Assembly: GCA_958299035.1 (NCBI GenBank)
Contig: CATQJL010000316.1
Location: 21,739,676 to 21,803,675, forward strand
DNA length: 64,000 nt
Origin: Cylicocyclus nassatus
Lineage: Eukaryota > Nematoda > Chromadorea > Rhabditida > Strongylidae
Direction of reading: 5' to 3'
Part shown: one piece after another, positions 45,735 to 57,531 of the stretch
How positions within the stretch are numbered: position 1 is the stretch's first letter
Layout of the letters: the number at the start of each line of letters is the position of its first letter
Translations under genes and position numbers: made by a program
The notes under the pieces: model-generated
Database searches by the model: none
What the model saw: the letters and a program-made list of their open reading frames with translations, nothing else
What the model was told of the DNA's origin: nothing

Positions 45735-45862
45735 GCAGTATTAGTTGAGCGGGCGCGAACTCGGCGCGCGCTTACCTTTCACCGCTGCAAACCCTGCACC
45801 TCATGCGCTTTGCGGCTAATAAAGCCGCGTTCGCGCCCAAAGGTATTGCACCTTTGTCATTC
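45735..45862 (-). repeat. Dispersed repeat with ggctaataaagccgcg core, copy 2
   Basis: Matches 21150-21310 (agcgggcgcg, 'tttgcggctaataaagccgc', gcgcccaaagg). Confidence 0.6.
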
Positions 45863-46079
45863 AGTAGCCTATATGTCTACATCATCAATTCCACGACTCG
45901 TGTAGAGGCGGGGTTCTGCCAACTCAATGCGTGGCGGTTTTTGATAGCGAGAGAGTACAAAAAACAATGCTATGACGTGGATGTTTAACAAGTTTATCTG
46001 TGTTATCAGGCAAAGTCTGCAATACACCTCTACACGAATCGTGGAGACGATCATATGTCTGTATGCCTGTATGTTTGCC

Positions 46080-46255
46080 TGTCTGCTCTTTCTCAACCGA
46101 TCCGGACCAAACTTGGCACACATATACTTCGGGACAAGGCGGGTTTCGTGAGCTAATCTTCATCATTGATCTATATCGATTTTATGGATTTTTTGCAAAG
46201 TCTCTTCTACAGGGCTGGGAGTTTGTACAGGGTGTGTGTAGGTGAGCATGTTGAT
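46080..46255 (+). repeat. Partial copy of the 1-905 family
   Basis: ccggaccaaacttggcacac is followed by atatcgattttatggatttt and 'cagggctgggagtttgtaca', the outer edge plus one unit of the foldback at 1-905. Confidence 0.72.
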
Positions 46256-46260
46256 TAAAA

Positions 46261-47617
46261 AAATTTATCGAACGGGCCAGGCGAAGTCAAATTTCTCAGC
46301 TAGGTATCTTTGATGATCATTCACATTTTCTACATGCCTGTCTGCCCTTGAGCTTAGTTTTGAACTCACTATCTTTCTTATCATTATCTTCCACCCACGT
46401 TGATGGGCTGTGCCGCTTGGGCCGCTTCTTCCTTTTGAAGCAACTTCCTCGCTTCGGAGTGCACCTTTTGCAGCAGGACTTGCACATATTAGGAGCCCAT
46501 TATTGTACAATATCAAAAACTTACAACCTCATTTTGGGGGTCTTTAAGCAAGTCATCAGATTAGTCCAAGCATACAACGTACCATTGCTGAGAAAGCGCC
46601 CTTAGCTTTCCGCGAATAAACGTGTTATGCCCCACAATAAGACTTCCAACGCCCTAAAGTGCTTGTTACACTCTCGTATGCCCTGATAAGGCAACATAAG
46701 TTCTCGATTACCAATGCTGATGAAGCAATGACGGAGAGAAGAAGGAAACATGATCTGTGTTGCATTGGCAACTTGAATTATTATCATATAAAATAGAAAA
46801 GAATCGAACAGAAAAAGAAGCGGTTAATGCATAAAACTCAAAATCAATTCACAGACCGCTATACTTGTTATGTTGTAAAAGACACAGTGAGCTTTCCCAT
46901 TTGCATTAAGGCTAAATGTTGTGATAATGTCGAACAAATACGCATGATTCATCGATTGATTATTCTGCCATAATGTAGTTGTTTTAAAGGATAGTTGAAA
47001 CTTGAAAAGCATGTTTTTCGCGGGAAAGAAAGTTCATGAAGCCGAACTCGTTGACTGCAGCATTTGAGTTCATTGAAAAGGTCACACATGAGAGGCGTAG
47101 CTTCTCGTGAAAACTAAATTTACTACCAAGACTGTGTAGCAGAATCTTGCTTATTTAGTCACTGGCGTGAGACAATACGAATATATTATGCAATGATGTA
47201 ATATGTACAGAGCTTATTTGCTGATTGAAACTTGCAGAAAATTTGGATTTGCTACTGCCATCAGAAAAGAGCATTCGAAAAAGTTTTGTTTGCGCAAAAG
47301 TGGCTTTTGATGTTGATCTCGAAAGCAACTCGTGTCAGAGTCAGATGCAAAATTAGTTAACACCACACAAACCATCCACTTAGTAGTTATATACGAGCAA
47401 GGCCGCGACCACCTTCAGACAATAACGCAATCCTAAGAGTTGCTTTGAAATGATGACGACATGTTGTTAACTACTCTCGGAAGAACCCATGCACGAATAA
47501 TCTTGAAAGGACCCACGCATGTTCTCAAAAATGAGCGATGCAGAGATTAGATGATAGCCTCTTAATCCAGGCTTCGGAAATCAGGCTCAAATTTGAGTGT
47601 AGTCTACTACGGACGCA
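46261..47617. other. Intergenic, no gene supported
   Basis: A 61-codon minus frame at 46602-46787 (ATG to stop, with IGNRELMLPYQGIRECN) looks protein-like but has no support beyond that. Confidence 0.35.
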
Positions 47618-47621
47618 TTAA

Positions 47622-48068
47622 AGGCAGCGTCCAGGCAAAATCGCCTCTCGTGTTTCTGCTATTCTGGGGCCTTTCCGTGGCCCTGATTACAGTTGTAATG
47701 TCCAAATTGTTCAAAACTTCCAAGAAACCCGGTTCTTGGGGACCCTCTCTTCAAGGAGCGGACGAGTTTCGAATTGCTCGTCCCCATCGTCATGCCAGCG
47801 GGAGGAGCTGCAACTGCACGGATGCAGTTGCATTGCAGTGTGCAGTGCAACTGCAATGCAACTGTAATGCAACCGCACACCTGCGTAAGCACTCGTCTTC
47901 AGGGGTGGTTTGTGATACGAAGGGGCGGCTTGTGATGCGTACCACAGACCCGTATTTCCTTTTAGAGGGCACGTCAAAGGATTGGACCAACGCAGATCGG
48001 ATACTCATGGGCCCTTCTTTACAACTATGTGCTAATCTGGGTGGATGGATCTTGCCTGAACGCTGCCT
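47622..48068. mobile_element. TTAA-flanked MITE, 447 bp, aggcagcgtc ends
   Basis: aggcagcgtccaggcaa and ttgcctgaacgctgcct are inverted ends; TTAA at 47618-47621 and 48069-48072. The interior has tgcaac/gttgca-rich short repeats at 47812-47875. A 159-codon frame spans the element but is an artefact of it. Confidence 0.72.
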
Positions 48069-48072
48069 TTAA

Positions 48073-50147
48073 ACGTATGCGACATTCTGAGGCTTTTCAT
48101 TCAAGTGCGTGACATTTATGCCACATTTTGCAAACTTGGTAAAACGCATAAAAACTTAACTCGAATGTATTACAGGTGAATCTGAAGCTAGATTGTTAGG
48201 TTGGTAGACACCTAACGTGAACCAATCTAGTCTCGGACGCCCTCGAATTTACACTACCTTAGGGCGGTGGCATACCCCAATGCTAATCATCTGTCTATTT
48301 CCTAAGCCGGTTAAGTCTGCTTCTGTGGCGCAAGCAAATCTCCACTTACGGTTTTCTTGCTTTTTGCAACTGTTGCACTTGACAGGGAATTGAATGTGAT
48401 CATCTTCTTTTCTATTGATCAAGTACTTCCTGTTTGTTGTTTTTCTTGTAGTTATGTTGGCGCATTGTGGAGCATAGAATAGAATAAGTCAGATGGGCCT
48501 TAAAGCAGCCCAAGATCTGTCCTGATCTGCAAAATTGGGATGTTCTTCAAGATATCGGAATTTTTCATAGTCTACAAGCAACAAAGTCTTGCCAAGATAA
48601 GATGACTTGGGATAACTTTGGAAATTATCGGAAAAAAAGAAATATTTGTTACAGAGGTGATTATCTAAATGGGTGAATCATTACGTTTTGGACAAAAACG
48701 GTTTAGTATTGCCTCTAGCATACTGCTACTACGGAGGCAATTTTCAATGGCTGTGATAATCGATAAGGTGATGATAACCGCTATCAACGTTTCCCAAAAA
48801 CAGGAAAAAACATATCTGTAGCAGTTTTACAATAATTTAATGAAAAAATGATACCAGAAATTTTTAAGAGATTGTCGAGATCTGTCAAATTTTTCAAAAC
48901 TCAAAAGCAGTGTCCAGAGCAAAAACTCGATTTCTAGCAAAATCACACACTAAGGTTTCCGCAACGCTGATGCGAATCGCGTGAGTGAGCGCTAAAACTG
49001 CGAGAAAACGTTTTCAAAGGCAGTACAATTTGAATTTGAATAAGTGGAACAGTCCTCGCCGAAGCTGAAACGCAGAGTTGCTGAGAGACTCTACAACTTT
49101 AACTGTGGCGACATGCAAGGAAGACGAGTGAATATTTTTATTAGGCTCTGTCTTCACAAATGCTATCGCATACCATATTGAAGTTGAGCCAGGCTTTGCA
49201 GCTACGTAACGTTGCGTACTCTGCGCAGTTTGGCCCAACCCGGACCGCGTTCGGTGAGGGCGGTGTCTAACAGAGCTATTCGTCCCTCTATCCAACATGC
49301 GTTCTCACACAGAGTAGGAAATCGTAGTGGGCGAAGCTCTCTAAAGCGCAAGTCTCCCGGCTTTTCAATCGTACTTGCTTCGGCTCGGAGGTTATGGCGC
49401 ACTTGTGCGATGACTGTCCCAGGGGGTTCACTTTTGCACGTAGCTAGCGTCGCAAAACCCCAGCCTTGTCCGGCCTATGAGTTGAGCGAACTTTCCCACG
49501 ATATTACATCAACTCAAACATTTTTTTAGTAACTCAAACAGGAGATCCTTCCACAAAATGTCTGATCGGACCGAAATCCGGTGCACTGGCGGGAATCATC
49601 TCTTTGGTTTCGTCCCGATTTTGGTGCGATTTTGGCGCTACGCTCGTATAACGAGTGGAGCTTATGGGGCTTGCAAGATAATTGCCATCGCTTTTTTTTT
49701 ATTGATTTTTGCTAATTAGTGCTCTTGTCTTCGAAGTTTTTGTTTTCGCTCTTTCTCATACATTTTTATGAAATCTATTCTGTCTTATTCAATGCACGCA
49801 TGGTCCGCCATTGATGGTGAAAAATTTCTTGAGAAGGTAAAAAGAAACGTTTAACACGCAGTCACCAATGTTGACTAATGTAGAAACTCGTTTCGCACTC
49901 AAATTGCGACTGTGAAAAAAGCATAGTAGTAACATTCCTTCCGTTAAACTTTTTGAAAGATTTCGGTTTCTGATAATTCTTTCGATTCATTAAAACAAAC
50001 CAACAAACTTCCAAAATATCTGCCTCACTAGGCGAATTTCCTACATACAATACTAATGAGAATAGTAATTAATACAGAGCTTAAAGCTCAACTCACTGAT
50101 GAAATATAAGAAGAGGAAAGACAACGAACGCTAAGAACATTAAGACA
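48073..50147. other. Intergenic, no gene recognised
   Basis: A GC-richer block at 49200-49520 has overlapping frames on both strands (66 and 105 codons), likely repeat-derived. A possible small minus exon at about 49865-49909 (acceptor ttttttcacag) was noted but not placed. Confidence 0.4.
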
Positions 50148-51113
50148 TCACAAAGATGAAAGAACATCCTTTTGACATGGTTCTAGCAAAAATGTATCAG
50201 ATAACCGATGTAACCGGATGCTGTCCAAAGCGCACTCACTTTCTTCGACATCGAGATTTTCGCATATAAATCGTATCTAAAAGGAGATTTAGGAAAGCTG
50301 TCTGTTTTTAGGAAGGTTTTATTACCTTTGCAGTGTTTGCAGGACAATCAAAACTGCCGCTTTGCCAAAGCAACACCCCCGCTTCAGATGGAGTAGCGAA
50401 TGGACATTTTTGAGCACCATTGATGTCAGAACAGCAGCCTATGAGTCGTGTACCCGATCTCCACTCCAATGCATCGAATAGGATCTGAGAAAAGCAATCT
50501 TCACAACGACCAAAATGAAAAGATCAGTAAAGTTTATGAAATTATTTTAAAAAAAGCAATGCAACTTGTGACTTCATAGCATCCTTCAATGATAAATCAA
50601 CAATGTATCAGCTTTTTTATAAAAGAAATTTTTTGGCCACACCTTTCTCTCTCTTTCCTCCCCCCCCCCCCCACCTTCCCCTACCCTCACAGCTTGCACT
50701 TAATTAGCCTCTGCAGAAAGCATTTATACAGTTTTCAGCAGGAAAAGCGAGGTATTCTAAAAATATGTTTTCGTGATTAAAAGGTGCTGTCGAAAAAATC
50801 ATGGCAAAGTCCAACGAAGGCAAGGATGCTTGACAAACCATAAAGGAATCCTACTGTGCAAATTTTATACTGGACTGAAATATGTACTCACTATCTCGCA
50901 GCGGTCTTTTCTAGAAAAAACTTAACAGTATCAAACGAAGTTTGCGAACTTTATGTAATCAAAATAGACGATACTGTGTTTCATGCTGTAGCACCTTCTA
51001 AAATACTCTTGTATTCATATTAAATAGATCAGTTTCTCCTTGAACAAATCCAGAATTCAAAAAAGTCAGGATCGCATCATAAATTTTTAGGCCATTGTAG
51101 CACTGAGAGCATT
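50148..51113 (-). CDS. Small multi-exon gene, 3' part (four exons), function unknown
   Basis: Minus-strand exons 51007-51113, 50326-50484, 50240-50276 and 50148-50182 chain in phase (1 in, 0, 0, 1, stop TGA). The first reads ECSQCYNGLKIYDAILTFLN. The second (159 nt, acceptor cttttctcag, donor gtaata) has GCCSDINGAQKCPFATPSEA and SFDCPANTAK, a cysteine pattern suggesting a disulfide-bonded extracellular domain. The third ends in a strong gtgagt. The last encodes about eleven residues. Upstream exons are not identified; the first exon's donor (gtattt) is weak. Confidence 0.5.
50326..50484 (-). CDS. Best-supported exon of the 50-51 kb minus gene
   Basis: Frame 0 is open for 53 codons between ttttctcag and gtaata; the other two frames contain stops. 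Contains C-C, C and C spaced over about 25 residues. Confidence 0.6.
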
Positions 51114-51201
51114 CTTGACAAAAATGCGGTAACCGTGTAAAGATCAGTGTCTCACGATAGTGAACCAGTAATCTCAAAGGTGCTAGAATTGCAGGCGCTC
51201 G

Positions 51202-51253
51202 CTTCGCAACCCGTTCGGTTTCCCGCTCTTCGCAACCCGTTCGGTTTCCCGCT
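51202..51253. repeat. Two tandem 26-bp units
   Basis: cttcgcaacccgttcggttt plus cccgct occurs twice, exactly, back to back. Confidence 0.9.
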
Positions 51254-51825
51254 ATCTGATGTTTTTTGAACTGCCTTATTATAATTTATATATATACTAG
51301 CGAGTCGCTAGCAAGTGGGTCGGGGCAGATACATATAAGGGCTTAGGTTTGACTAAAAATATTTCTAAATAAGTTTCCTGTTCCTTTCCTGAGAACATTT
51401 TTGCGAAGAGCATTCCACAAAAGGAGAACTGCTCGAAAAAGCGATAATCTTCACAAATCATTCAGCATTTCTCGAATTATTTTTATCTCGTTTACACGCT
51501 TTTCATGCAAATTTCCCTCCTCACAGAGACATTCAGATAACCCCCCCCCCCACTTTTCTACCCTTTCAAAGAGAATTTGCTCTTTCAGTTCTTCTCAGCA
51601 AGTTCCATAAAAGATCGTTGAGTAAGTAGCAGAACATATGTTTTGGAAGTAGAAACACACCATAATAATTATGTGTATTACAAAAAACACTTTTCTCTCA
51701 GAATCAGTTTCGACAGCAACGAAATCAATCGTCTAAGAACTTTGTCAAAGAATCCTTCAATTTTTTCGCCAAAGGAATATGAAGCTTTACTACATAAGTA
51801 GATCCCTCCCCGAAAAGCACACTAC

Positions 51826-53203
51826 CGAGCCACCTAAAGACTGTCAATCATAAGAACTGCATAAACGTACAAAAAATTTCTTTCCCTGTCCGATCAAATT
51901 GCCCTGCGGGCCGATTACAAACCAATTATCTATTTGAAAGAAAGTTCATGCCCTATGTGCCGCTTGAAGACCGTTAAAAAATTACAAGAACTGCCATAAC
52001 ATACAAAAATCTGTTCCCCTGCCCGATCGGGTTGCCCTACGTGCCGCTTACAGACCGAGAGTAACTATTCAAAATGAAAGTTTATTCCCTACGCGCCGCT
52101 TGAAGACCGGTAAGAAATTACAAGAACTGCCATAACATACAAAAATCTGTTCCCCTGCCCGATCGGGTTGCACTACGTGCCGCTTATAGACCGACAGTAA
52201 CTATTCAAAAAAAGTTTATACCTTACGTGCCGCTTGAAGACCGTTCAGGAATTATAAGAACTGCCCCAAACGTACAAAAATCTGTTTCCCTGCGCGATCG
52301 GGTTGCCTTACGTGCCGCTTACAGACCGAGAGTAACTATTCAAAATGAAAGTTTATTCCCTACGCGCCGCTTGAAGACCGGTAAGAAATTACAAGAACTG
52401 CCATAACATACAAAAATCTGTTCCCCTGCCCGATCGGGTTGCACTACGTGCCGCTTATAGACCGACAGTAACTATTCAAAAAAAGTTTATACCTTACGTG
52501 CCGCTTGAAGACCGTTCAGGAATTATAAGAACTGCCCCAAACGTACAAAAATCTGTTTCCCTGCGCGATCGGGTTGCCTTACGTGCCGCTTACAAACCGA
52601 GAGTAACTATTCAAAATGAAAGTTTATTCCCTACGTGCCGCTTGAAGACCGGTAAAAAACTACAAGAACTGCCATAACATAAAAATTCTGCTTCCCTGCT
52701 CGATCGGGTTGCCCTACGCGCCGCTTACAGACCGAGAGTAACTATTCAGAAAAAAAGTTTATGCCCTACGTGCCGCTTGAAGACCGTTTAAGAATTACAA
52801 GAACTGCCCCAAACATAAGAAATCTGAAAAAAAAACCCGCTTACAGACCGATAGTCAAAAAGAAAGTTTATGCCCTACGTGCCGCTTGAAGATCGTTTAG
52901 GAATTATAGAACTGCCCCAAACATACAAAAATGTGTTTCCCTGCCATCGGGTTGCCCTACGTGCCGCTTACAGACCGACAGTAACTATTCAAAAAGAAAG
53001 TTCATGCCCTACGTGCCGCTTGAAGATCGTATATATAAAAAGCCAATTTTACGACTCTACAGAAAGAGAACAACGAAATCAAGTATTTACAGCGTATTTT
53101 CAAACTGCCACATTTGGACTTCCAATTCCGAGAACTGCCCCAAACGTACAAAAATCTGTTCCCTGCCCGATGGAATTGCCCTACGTGCCGCTTACACATC
53201 GAT
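51826..53203. repeat. Hierarchical satellite: ~68-bp half-units, 136-bp units, 271-bp dimers
   Basis: ccctacgtgccgcttgaaga and ccctacgtgccgcttacaga alternate. The cgatcgggttgc block recurs at about 52031, 52167, 52302, 52438, 52573 and 52708 (135-136 bp apart). The segment 52167-52437 is repeated almost exactly at 52438-52708, so a two-unit block was duplicated. Units at both edges are degenerate. Short frames through it are not genes. Confidence 0.92.
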
Positions 53204-53378
53204 ACCCACGAAAAAAAAAGCAAGGCTGTTGTTAGATAAACGCTTCTAAAAGTACCAGCGAGACTAAGTTATTCACGCACTCTCTTGTCTACACTCGGAA
53301 GCAAGATAATTTTGAAGTGACTGTTGTTAGAGCATTTTTACGAAGATTTGAGAATATAGATGAATTTAGCTCAAGTCA

Positions 53379-53678
53379 CGCTTTCACGCAATTTGGCATC
53401 ATTTCAAAAGCAACTAATAGGAGTAGAACATGTTTGAAAAACACATTCTGGGATAACAAGTTCGATTTTAAAAAGGTGGGACAAATAACACACCCGGACA
53501 CCGGCGACACAGTCTCAAAATTATTGCGACACTCATTGACCTTTTTACGAAAATCTGCTTGGTCACTCGTTATGAAATTTGGCAGCGTTCCAAAACGCAT
53601 GCCACTTGGCAGCAATCCAATTCCAAAGATCAGTGTATTTATCATAATTTTTACGTCTGCGGCCTCCTCGTTTGCCAT
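53379..53678 (-). CDS. Possible short gene or first exon, 100 codons, unknown
   Basis: ATG at 53676-53678 follows a TA-rich upstream stretch. It reads MANEEAADVKIMINTLIFGI and later SPVSGCVICPTFLKS, with a mildly hydrophobic N-terminal region. Internal gt donors would allow splicing toward 51.1 kb, but none matches that exon's phase. The opposite strand has a 127-codon frame across the same DNA. Confidence 0.3.
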
Positions 53679-53699
53679 GATCCAACTATCGGCGGCTTA

Positions 53700-56075
53700 A
53701 TGGGTAAACAACGAATTCGTTATATATTACGTAGTGATTAGATATAAGTTGACCAAAAAATAAATTCGTTTTGGCATACAAATCTTTATGAAAAAAATTT
53801 TCCCGTTGTTTTATATCCATGATTCTTAGTGAGAAAGTAGTTCAAAGCTTCTTTTATCACATAGCAAATATTTGGGACTTTCTCTTATCAGTAAAGAGAT
53901 ACGTAAACATGATCAAATTTCCAAAGCTCAATTTTTTGACTTTCCAAGCTTCGTTTCTCTGCTGTAATGAAGGTAGAGAATAGCAATTCGGTATTTGGAT
54001 ATAGAGGAGATCTCGCTGTTTAGTGAATAAGAATGAAAAATGTGATCTGCCGCTTTGAAAACTTTTTAGCAAAAAAAACCAAATTTCCTCGTTTCTGCGC
54101 ACTATGAGAAGAGGTTTCTCATTTGCTGAATTTTCTTTAGAAGATAAGTTCTACTAAAACAAAATTTAGGCTCACATTCCCATTGAAGTGTTTTTTTCCT
54201 GAGATATCAAACAAAAAAACAACAACAACAACCAACAAAAATTCGTCTGCGAAATTTGTAAGGACCGCAAAAGCGACCGAACTTATTTATTAGCCAGCCT
54301 AATAGCATACAGAGGTACATTCTCCAAAAACTTTTTCTGTAGTCTTGTTGTTTTCCAAAAACAGTGTCTTAAGAGTCGATGAATTTCATATAGTGATCAC
54401 AGGAGTACTTATAAAAGGGACGTTGATAAATTTGACTTTGAAAAATCAAACAAAAAACTCAATTCCGAGCATAATCTGCTAATGCGAATTACGGTGCTCG
54501 ACATGTTTATTGGCGATAGAAAGCATATGATTATCGTCAACGCAACCTCTTAAGTAGTTTTAAGATCAGATGCGATGTCACAATCGCAAATTATAAGTGA
54601 ATATTGGACTATCGCTGAAGTTTTGCGATTCGCAAATTTAATAAGGCAAAACAAAGGGGAACGGACTGGCTCGCTTCCGATCTCACTTTACTACCCTTTT
54701 CTCCGACAGTGCTGAGACTGTGGGATTCTCGATCTTGGCTCAAGCGCTTACGGAATACGCAAATCTTGATAATCCTAATGCGCACTCAGGTGTTAAGAGA
54801 TAGCAAAGAAGCTGAGTTGCTTACCGTATGCGGTTCAGTCATACGAGTGACGCTTTCCAGAACAGACGTCCTACCAGGAGGAACACGGGCTCGTATGAAA
54901 CTGGATAGTCCCACTATAACGATTACATCTTACTAATTGCATAATAATGATATCTCAAACTTACCTTTCAGTCGAATAAAACGATTTGCATGGGGCACAT
55001 CATCGGGATGTACATATGAGCACATAGATCTATCAAATAGACATCCACCTACTGTATTGCAAGGCTGAGGTGGCGCCAAAGACAACGGTCTGGAACAGAT
55101 AACATAAGGAGGAAAAGACTAGACGTGACCCGAGGCGAACCTGTGGAATACGGATAATGGTGGTGGCATTTGCACATGAGTAGGCGTGGCGGGAGAAACC
55201 GATTTATGTGTGGCGGCGATCTTAAATCCAGATCATCTATGGAAAAAATAAGCCTGCTTAATATGTCTTACAGATGTATTCGGTGGTGGGCTGCTTGCTT
55301 TTCGCGAATGACTTGATGACAATACTGCTAAGTCCTGAATTGGTAAAATCTTGCGAAAATTGTGATCTAAGTTTTTGCGCGGGCGGAAGATGATTTCAAA
55401 CCGATAAATTAGTGAAAAAAATAAATTCTAATTCGGAGGGAAACTTTGTAAAATTCTGGGTTATCGATGCTAGGCTTAGATTCGAATATCAAGGTAATTA
55501 CTTGTAATTACTATTACAGACTAACATTCGAACAATGACCATAAATTCAAACATTCAGTTGCAATTATGATAAATGTAAGGTTGAAGAATTCTACTGATG
55601 TGATAATATCTGAGGTGGTAATTGCGTCTCAAATTTTCAAACAGAGTTATTTGAATCAATGATAGAGGATACTGAAGACAATTCTATCTACTCAAAAATA
55701 ATGAGCCTAAGCAATCTCATACAGATATTTTTCTTTGCGTGCATGCAGACTCAAGATGTGACTTCTTAACTGACAAAATGGAAGAATGTGTGAGAAAGTA
55801 TGACAAGTAAAAGTTCATAAAGTTGTACAAAGTTTGCTCCTTAAGTTTTCACTAAACAAGGTCATAAAACTCGTTAGCTACACATATCTTGCCGAATTTT
55901 TGTGAGAAAGTGAAAAGCGAGAAAGTTGCATAACATGGGTCATTCTATAAATGTCAAACGAAGCCTAATGGGACAGAATCAACAACATAAATTAGCCGTT
56001 TGTATTCTGCTTATCGCTTGTAGCCTATGTAGAAACTATTAAATATTAGTGCTTATTCATTTCCTCAACGGTAGC
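53700..56075. other. Intergenic, no gene supported
   Basis: At 54660-54940 both strands have plausible splice sites (for example minus cactatccag..gtaagc) and open frames. I cannot decide between them, so neither is listed as a gene. Confidence 0.35.
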
Positions 56076-56183
56076 ACGGTTCAATTTACCTTTTGATTAC
56101 AGAATAACTTAATTAACCTGCACAACAAGCTCGTTGTGCAGGTTAATTATGTTATTCTGTAATCAAAAGGTAAATTGAACCGT
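56076..56183. repeat. ~51-bp near-perfect inverted repeat
   Basis: acggttcaatttaccttttg..cctgcacaac pairs with gttgtgcagg..caaaaggtaaattgaaccgt around a 6-nt centre; one or two mismatches (cttaatt versus aattatg). Confidence 0.85.
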
Positions 56184-56493
56184 TAAAGATTGTTTTATTG
56201 ATTTTCATTATAAGAAAAATTAAGTTGAAAGCGTTTCGTTCTCCATAACAGAATCGTTTACGACCACTGCTTCAAACAAGAAATGTCTGTCAACGTAGTG
56301 ATATTCTGATTATCACCGAGGGCTGAAATCTGGAGCGACAGATTTTAGCATAGAAAATAGCTCAGGCTTATTATAGACAGCGCATAGTACGGCTGGTCCT
56401 GGCGAGAAGCCAGATATGTCCAGCATGCGAGAAACACTTTCTGATCGATTTCCGAAGCTTTGACCGATTGAAACCGAGCAAGATATAACTAAC

Positions 56494-56577
56494 TGCATTG
56501 TCAGTTTCGGATTGCTGAGACTCATCGGAGGGCGGTGGTAATTCGCCGTCCTCTTTATCTGCTGTTACGTTCGGATG
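56494..56577 (-). CDS. Acidic exon related to the 59.6-59.9 kb exon, 84 nt
   Basis: The acceptor is cctcgtttcag and the donor is gca|gttagt. Phase 0-0. It reads HPNVTADKEDGELPPPSDES then QQSETDNA. The pattern (AD-x-D..LP-x-x-SDE) and splice signals match the first part of 59633-59953, suggesting a tandem paralogue downstream on the same strand. A possible terminal exon (to about 56313, LDISGFSPGPAVLCAVYNK) does not join in phase. Confidence 0.5.
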
Positions 56578-57498
56578 CTGAAACGAGGCATAGAAAGCAT
56601 AGCTGAGATCTTGTGATAAGTAAAACAATAGTCTTTTCTCTAGATTGGAGGTATAAAAATCACCGTGAAAAGAGGCGACGGAGCTAGCTAATTGCAGAAT
56701 AAATACAAATGTGTAGTCAATAAATGGATATTCAAGTATAAATTGGTCTCAAAATAGTTTTAAATATTCTCAAATAGAGAATTAATGTGGATAAAATCTT
56801 TATCAAAAAGCTAGTCATCAAGAAAAGTTAAGAAAATAACAAGTTATTTGCTTCCTATGCTGAAATCTCGAATATGTTGTGTCAATCATCTCCAAGTTTG
56901 CAAGGTGTTTTTAGCTACATTGATATAAATATAGCGCGAATAATGTTTTTGGTACAATTTTTCATATAGAAACTTTCATCTACACATTAGCAAAATGCTT
57001 TAAAGTTGTAGGTTGAGGCTTTAGCATGTAATCAAAGTATAATTTTTTTCACTAAATAAATAAAATTGTTCGGAATCGATTTTGAAACCTCAAATCCAAC
57101 TATATTATTATATTTACCAGTTTTTGAAGTTAAACATTTGTTCAAGAAAAAAAACCAAGGTTAGGATCTCTTAATCATAAACAAGCAGCAGAGATTGCTC
57201 CATTCATTCCGAATGTATGTTATGTGCAATAAAATGACCACATCCACAGCTTTTGCTTAAGGCATAGCAATTCTGCGCATATAATAGCTCTCTGGGATGT
57301 GCAAACACGACAAAAGCTTTCTCGTTTGAGCACAAAAGAAATACTAGTTTTATATGAAAATCGTACGCTGTCAAGTTAGATCGAAGACATTTTTGGGATT
57401 TATCTCACATCGAAAACAATGAAGGCTTAGACAAAAGAGCAAGAATCTAGTAGAAGTTTGAGGTTTGGCTCTCAGCAAGAATTAAAGTACAGGTTGAG

Positions 57499-57531
57499 CT
57501 ACATACTGGAAGAAAAATTTACAGCTTTTTC
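57499..57531 (-). CDS. Terminal exon, 33 nt
   Basis: The acceptor is gaaaactag and the exon reads EKAVNFSSSM then TAG. Preceded by a long T tract. Confidence 0.45.
   Translation of the reverse strand, partial: EKAVNFSSSM

Noticed and set aside
47593..48072. 159-codon + frame and three overlapping minus frames
   Set aside because: All lie within the TTAA-flanked MITE and its tgcaac-rich repeats.
49202..49529. 105-codon + and 66-codon minus frames
   Set aside because: GC-rich block with opposite-strand frames and no domain; more likely a repeat.
51826..53203. CRISPR-like regularly spaced repeats
   Set aside because: The units are adjacent and fully repetitive with no unique spacers; this is a satellite in a eukaryotic context.
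53317..53700. 127-codon + frame
   Set aside because: Antisense to a more protein-like minus frame that starts with ATG; neither is firmly supported, and the minus one was kept at low confidence.
54660..54940. Exons on either strand around a 75-codon frame
   Set aside because: Both strands offer open frames and splice-like sites; nothing in the sequence decides between them.
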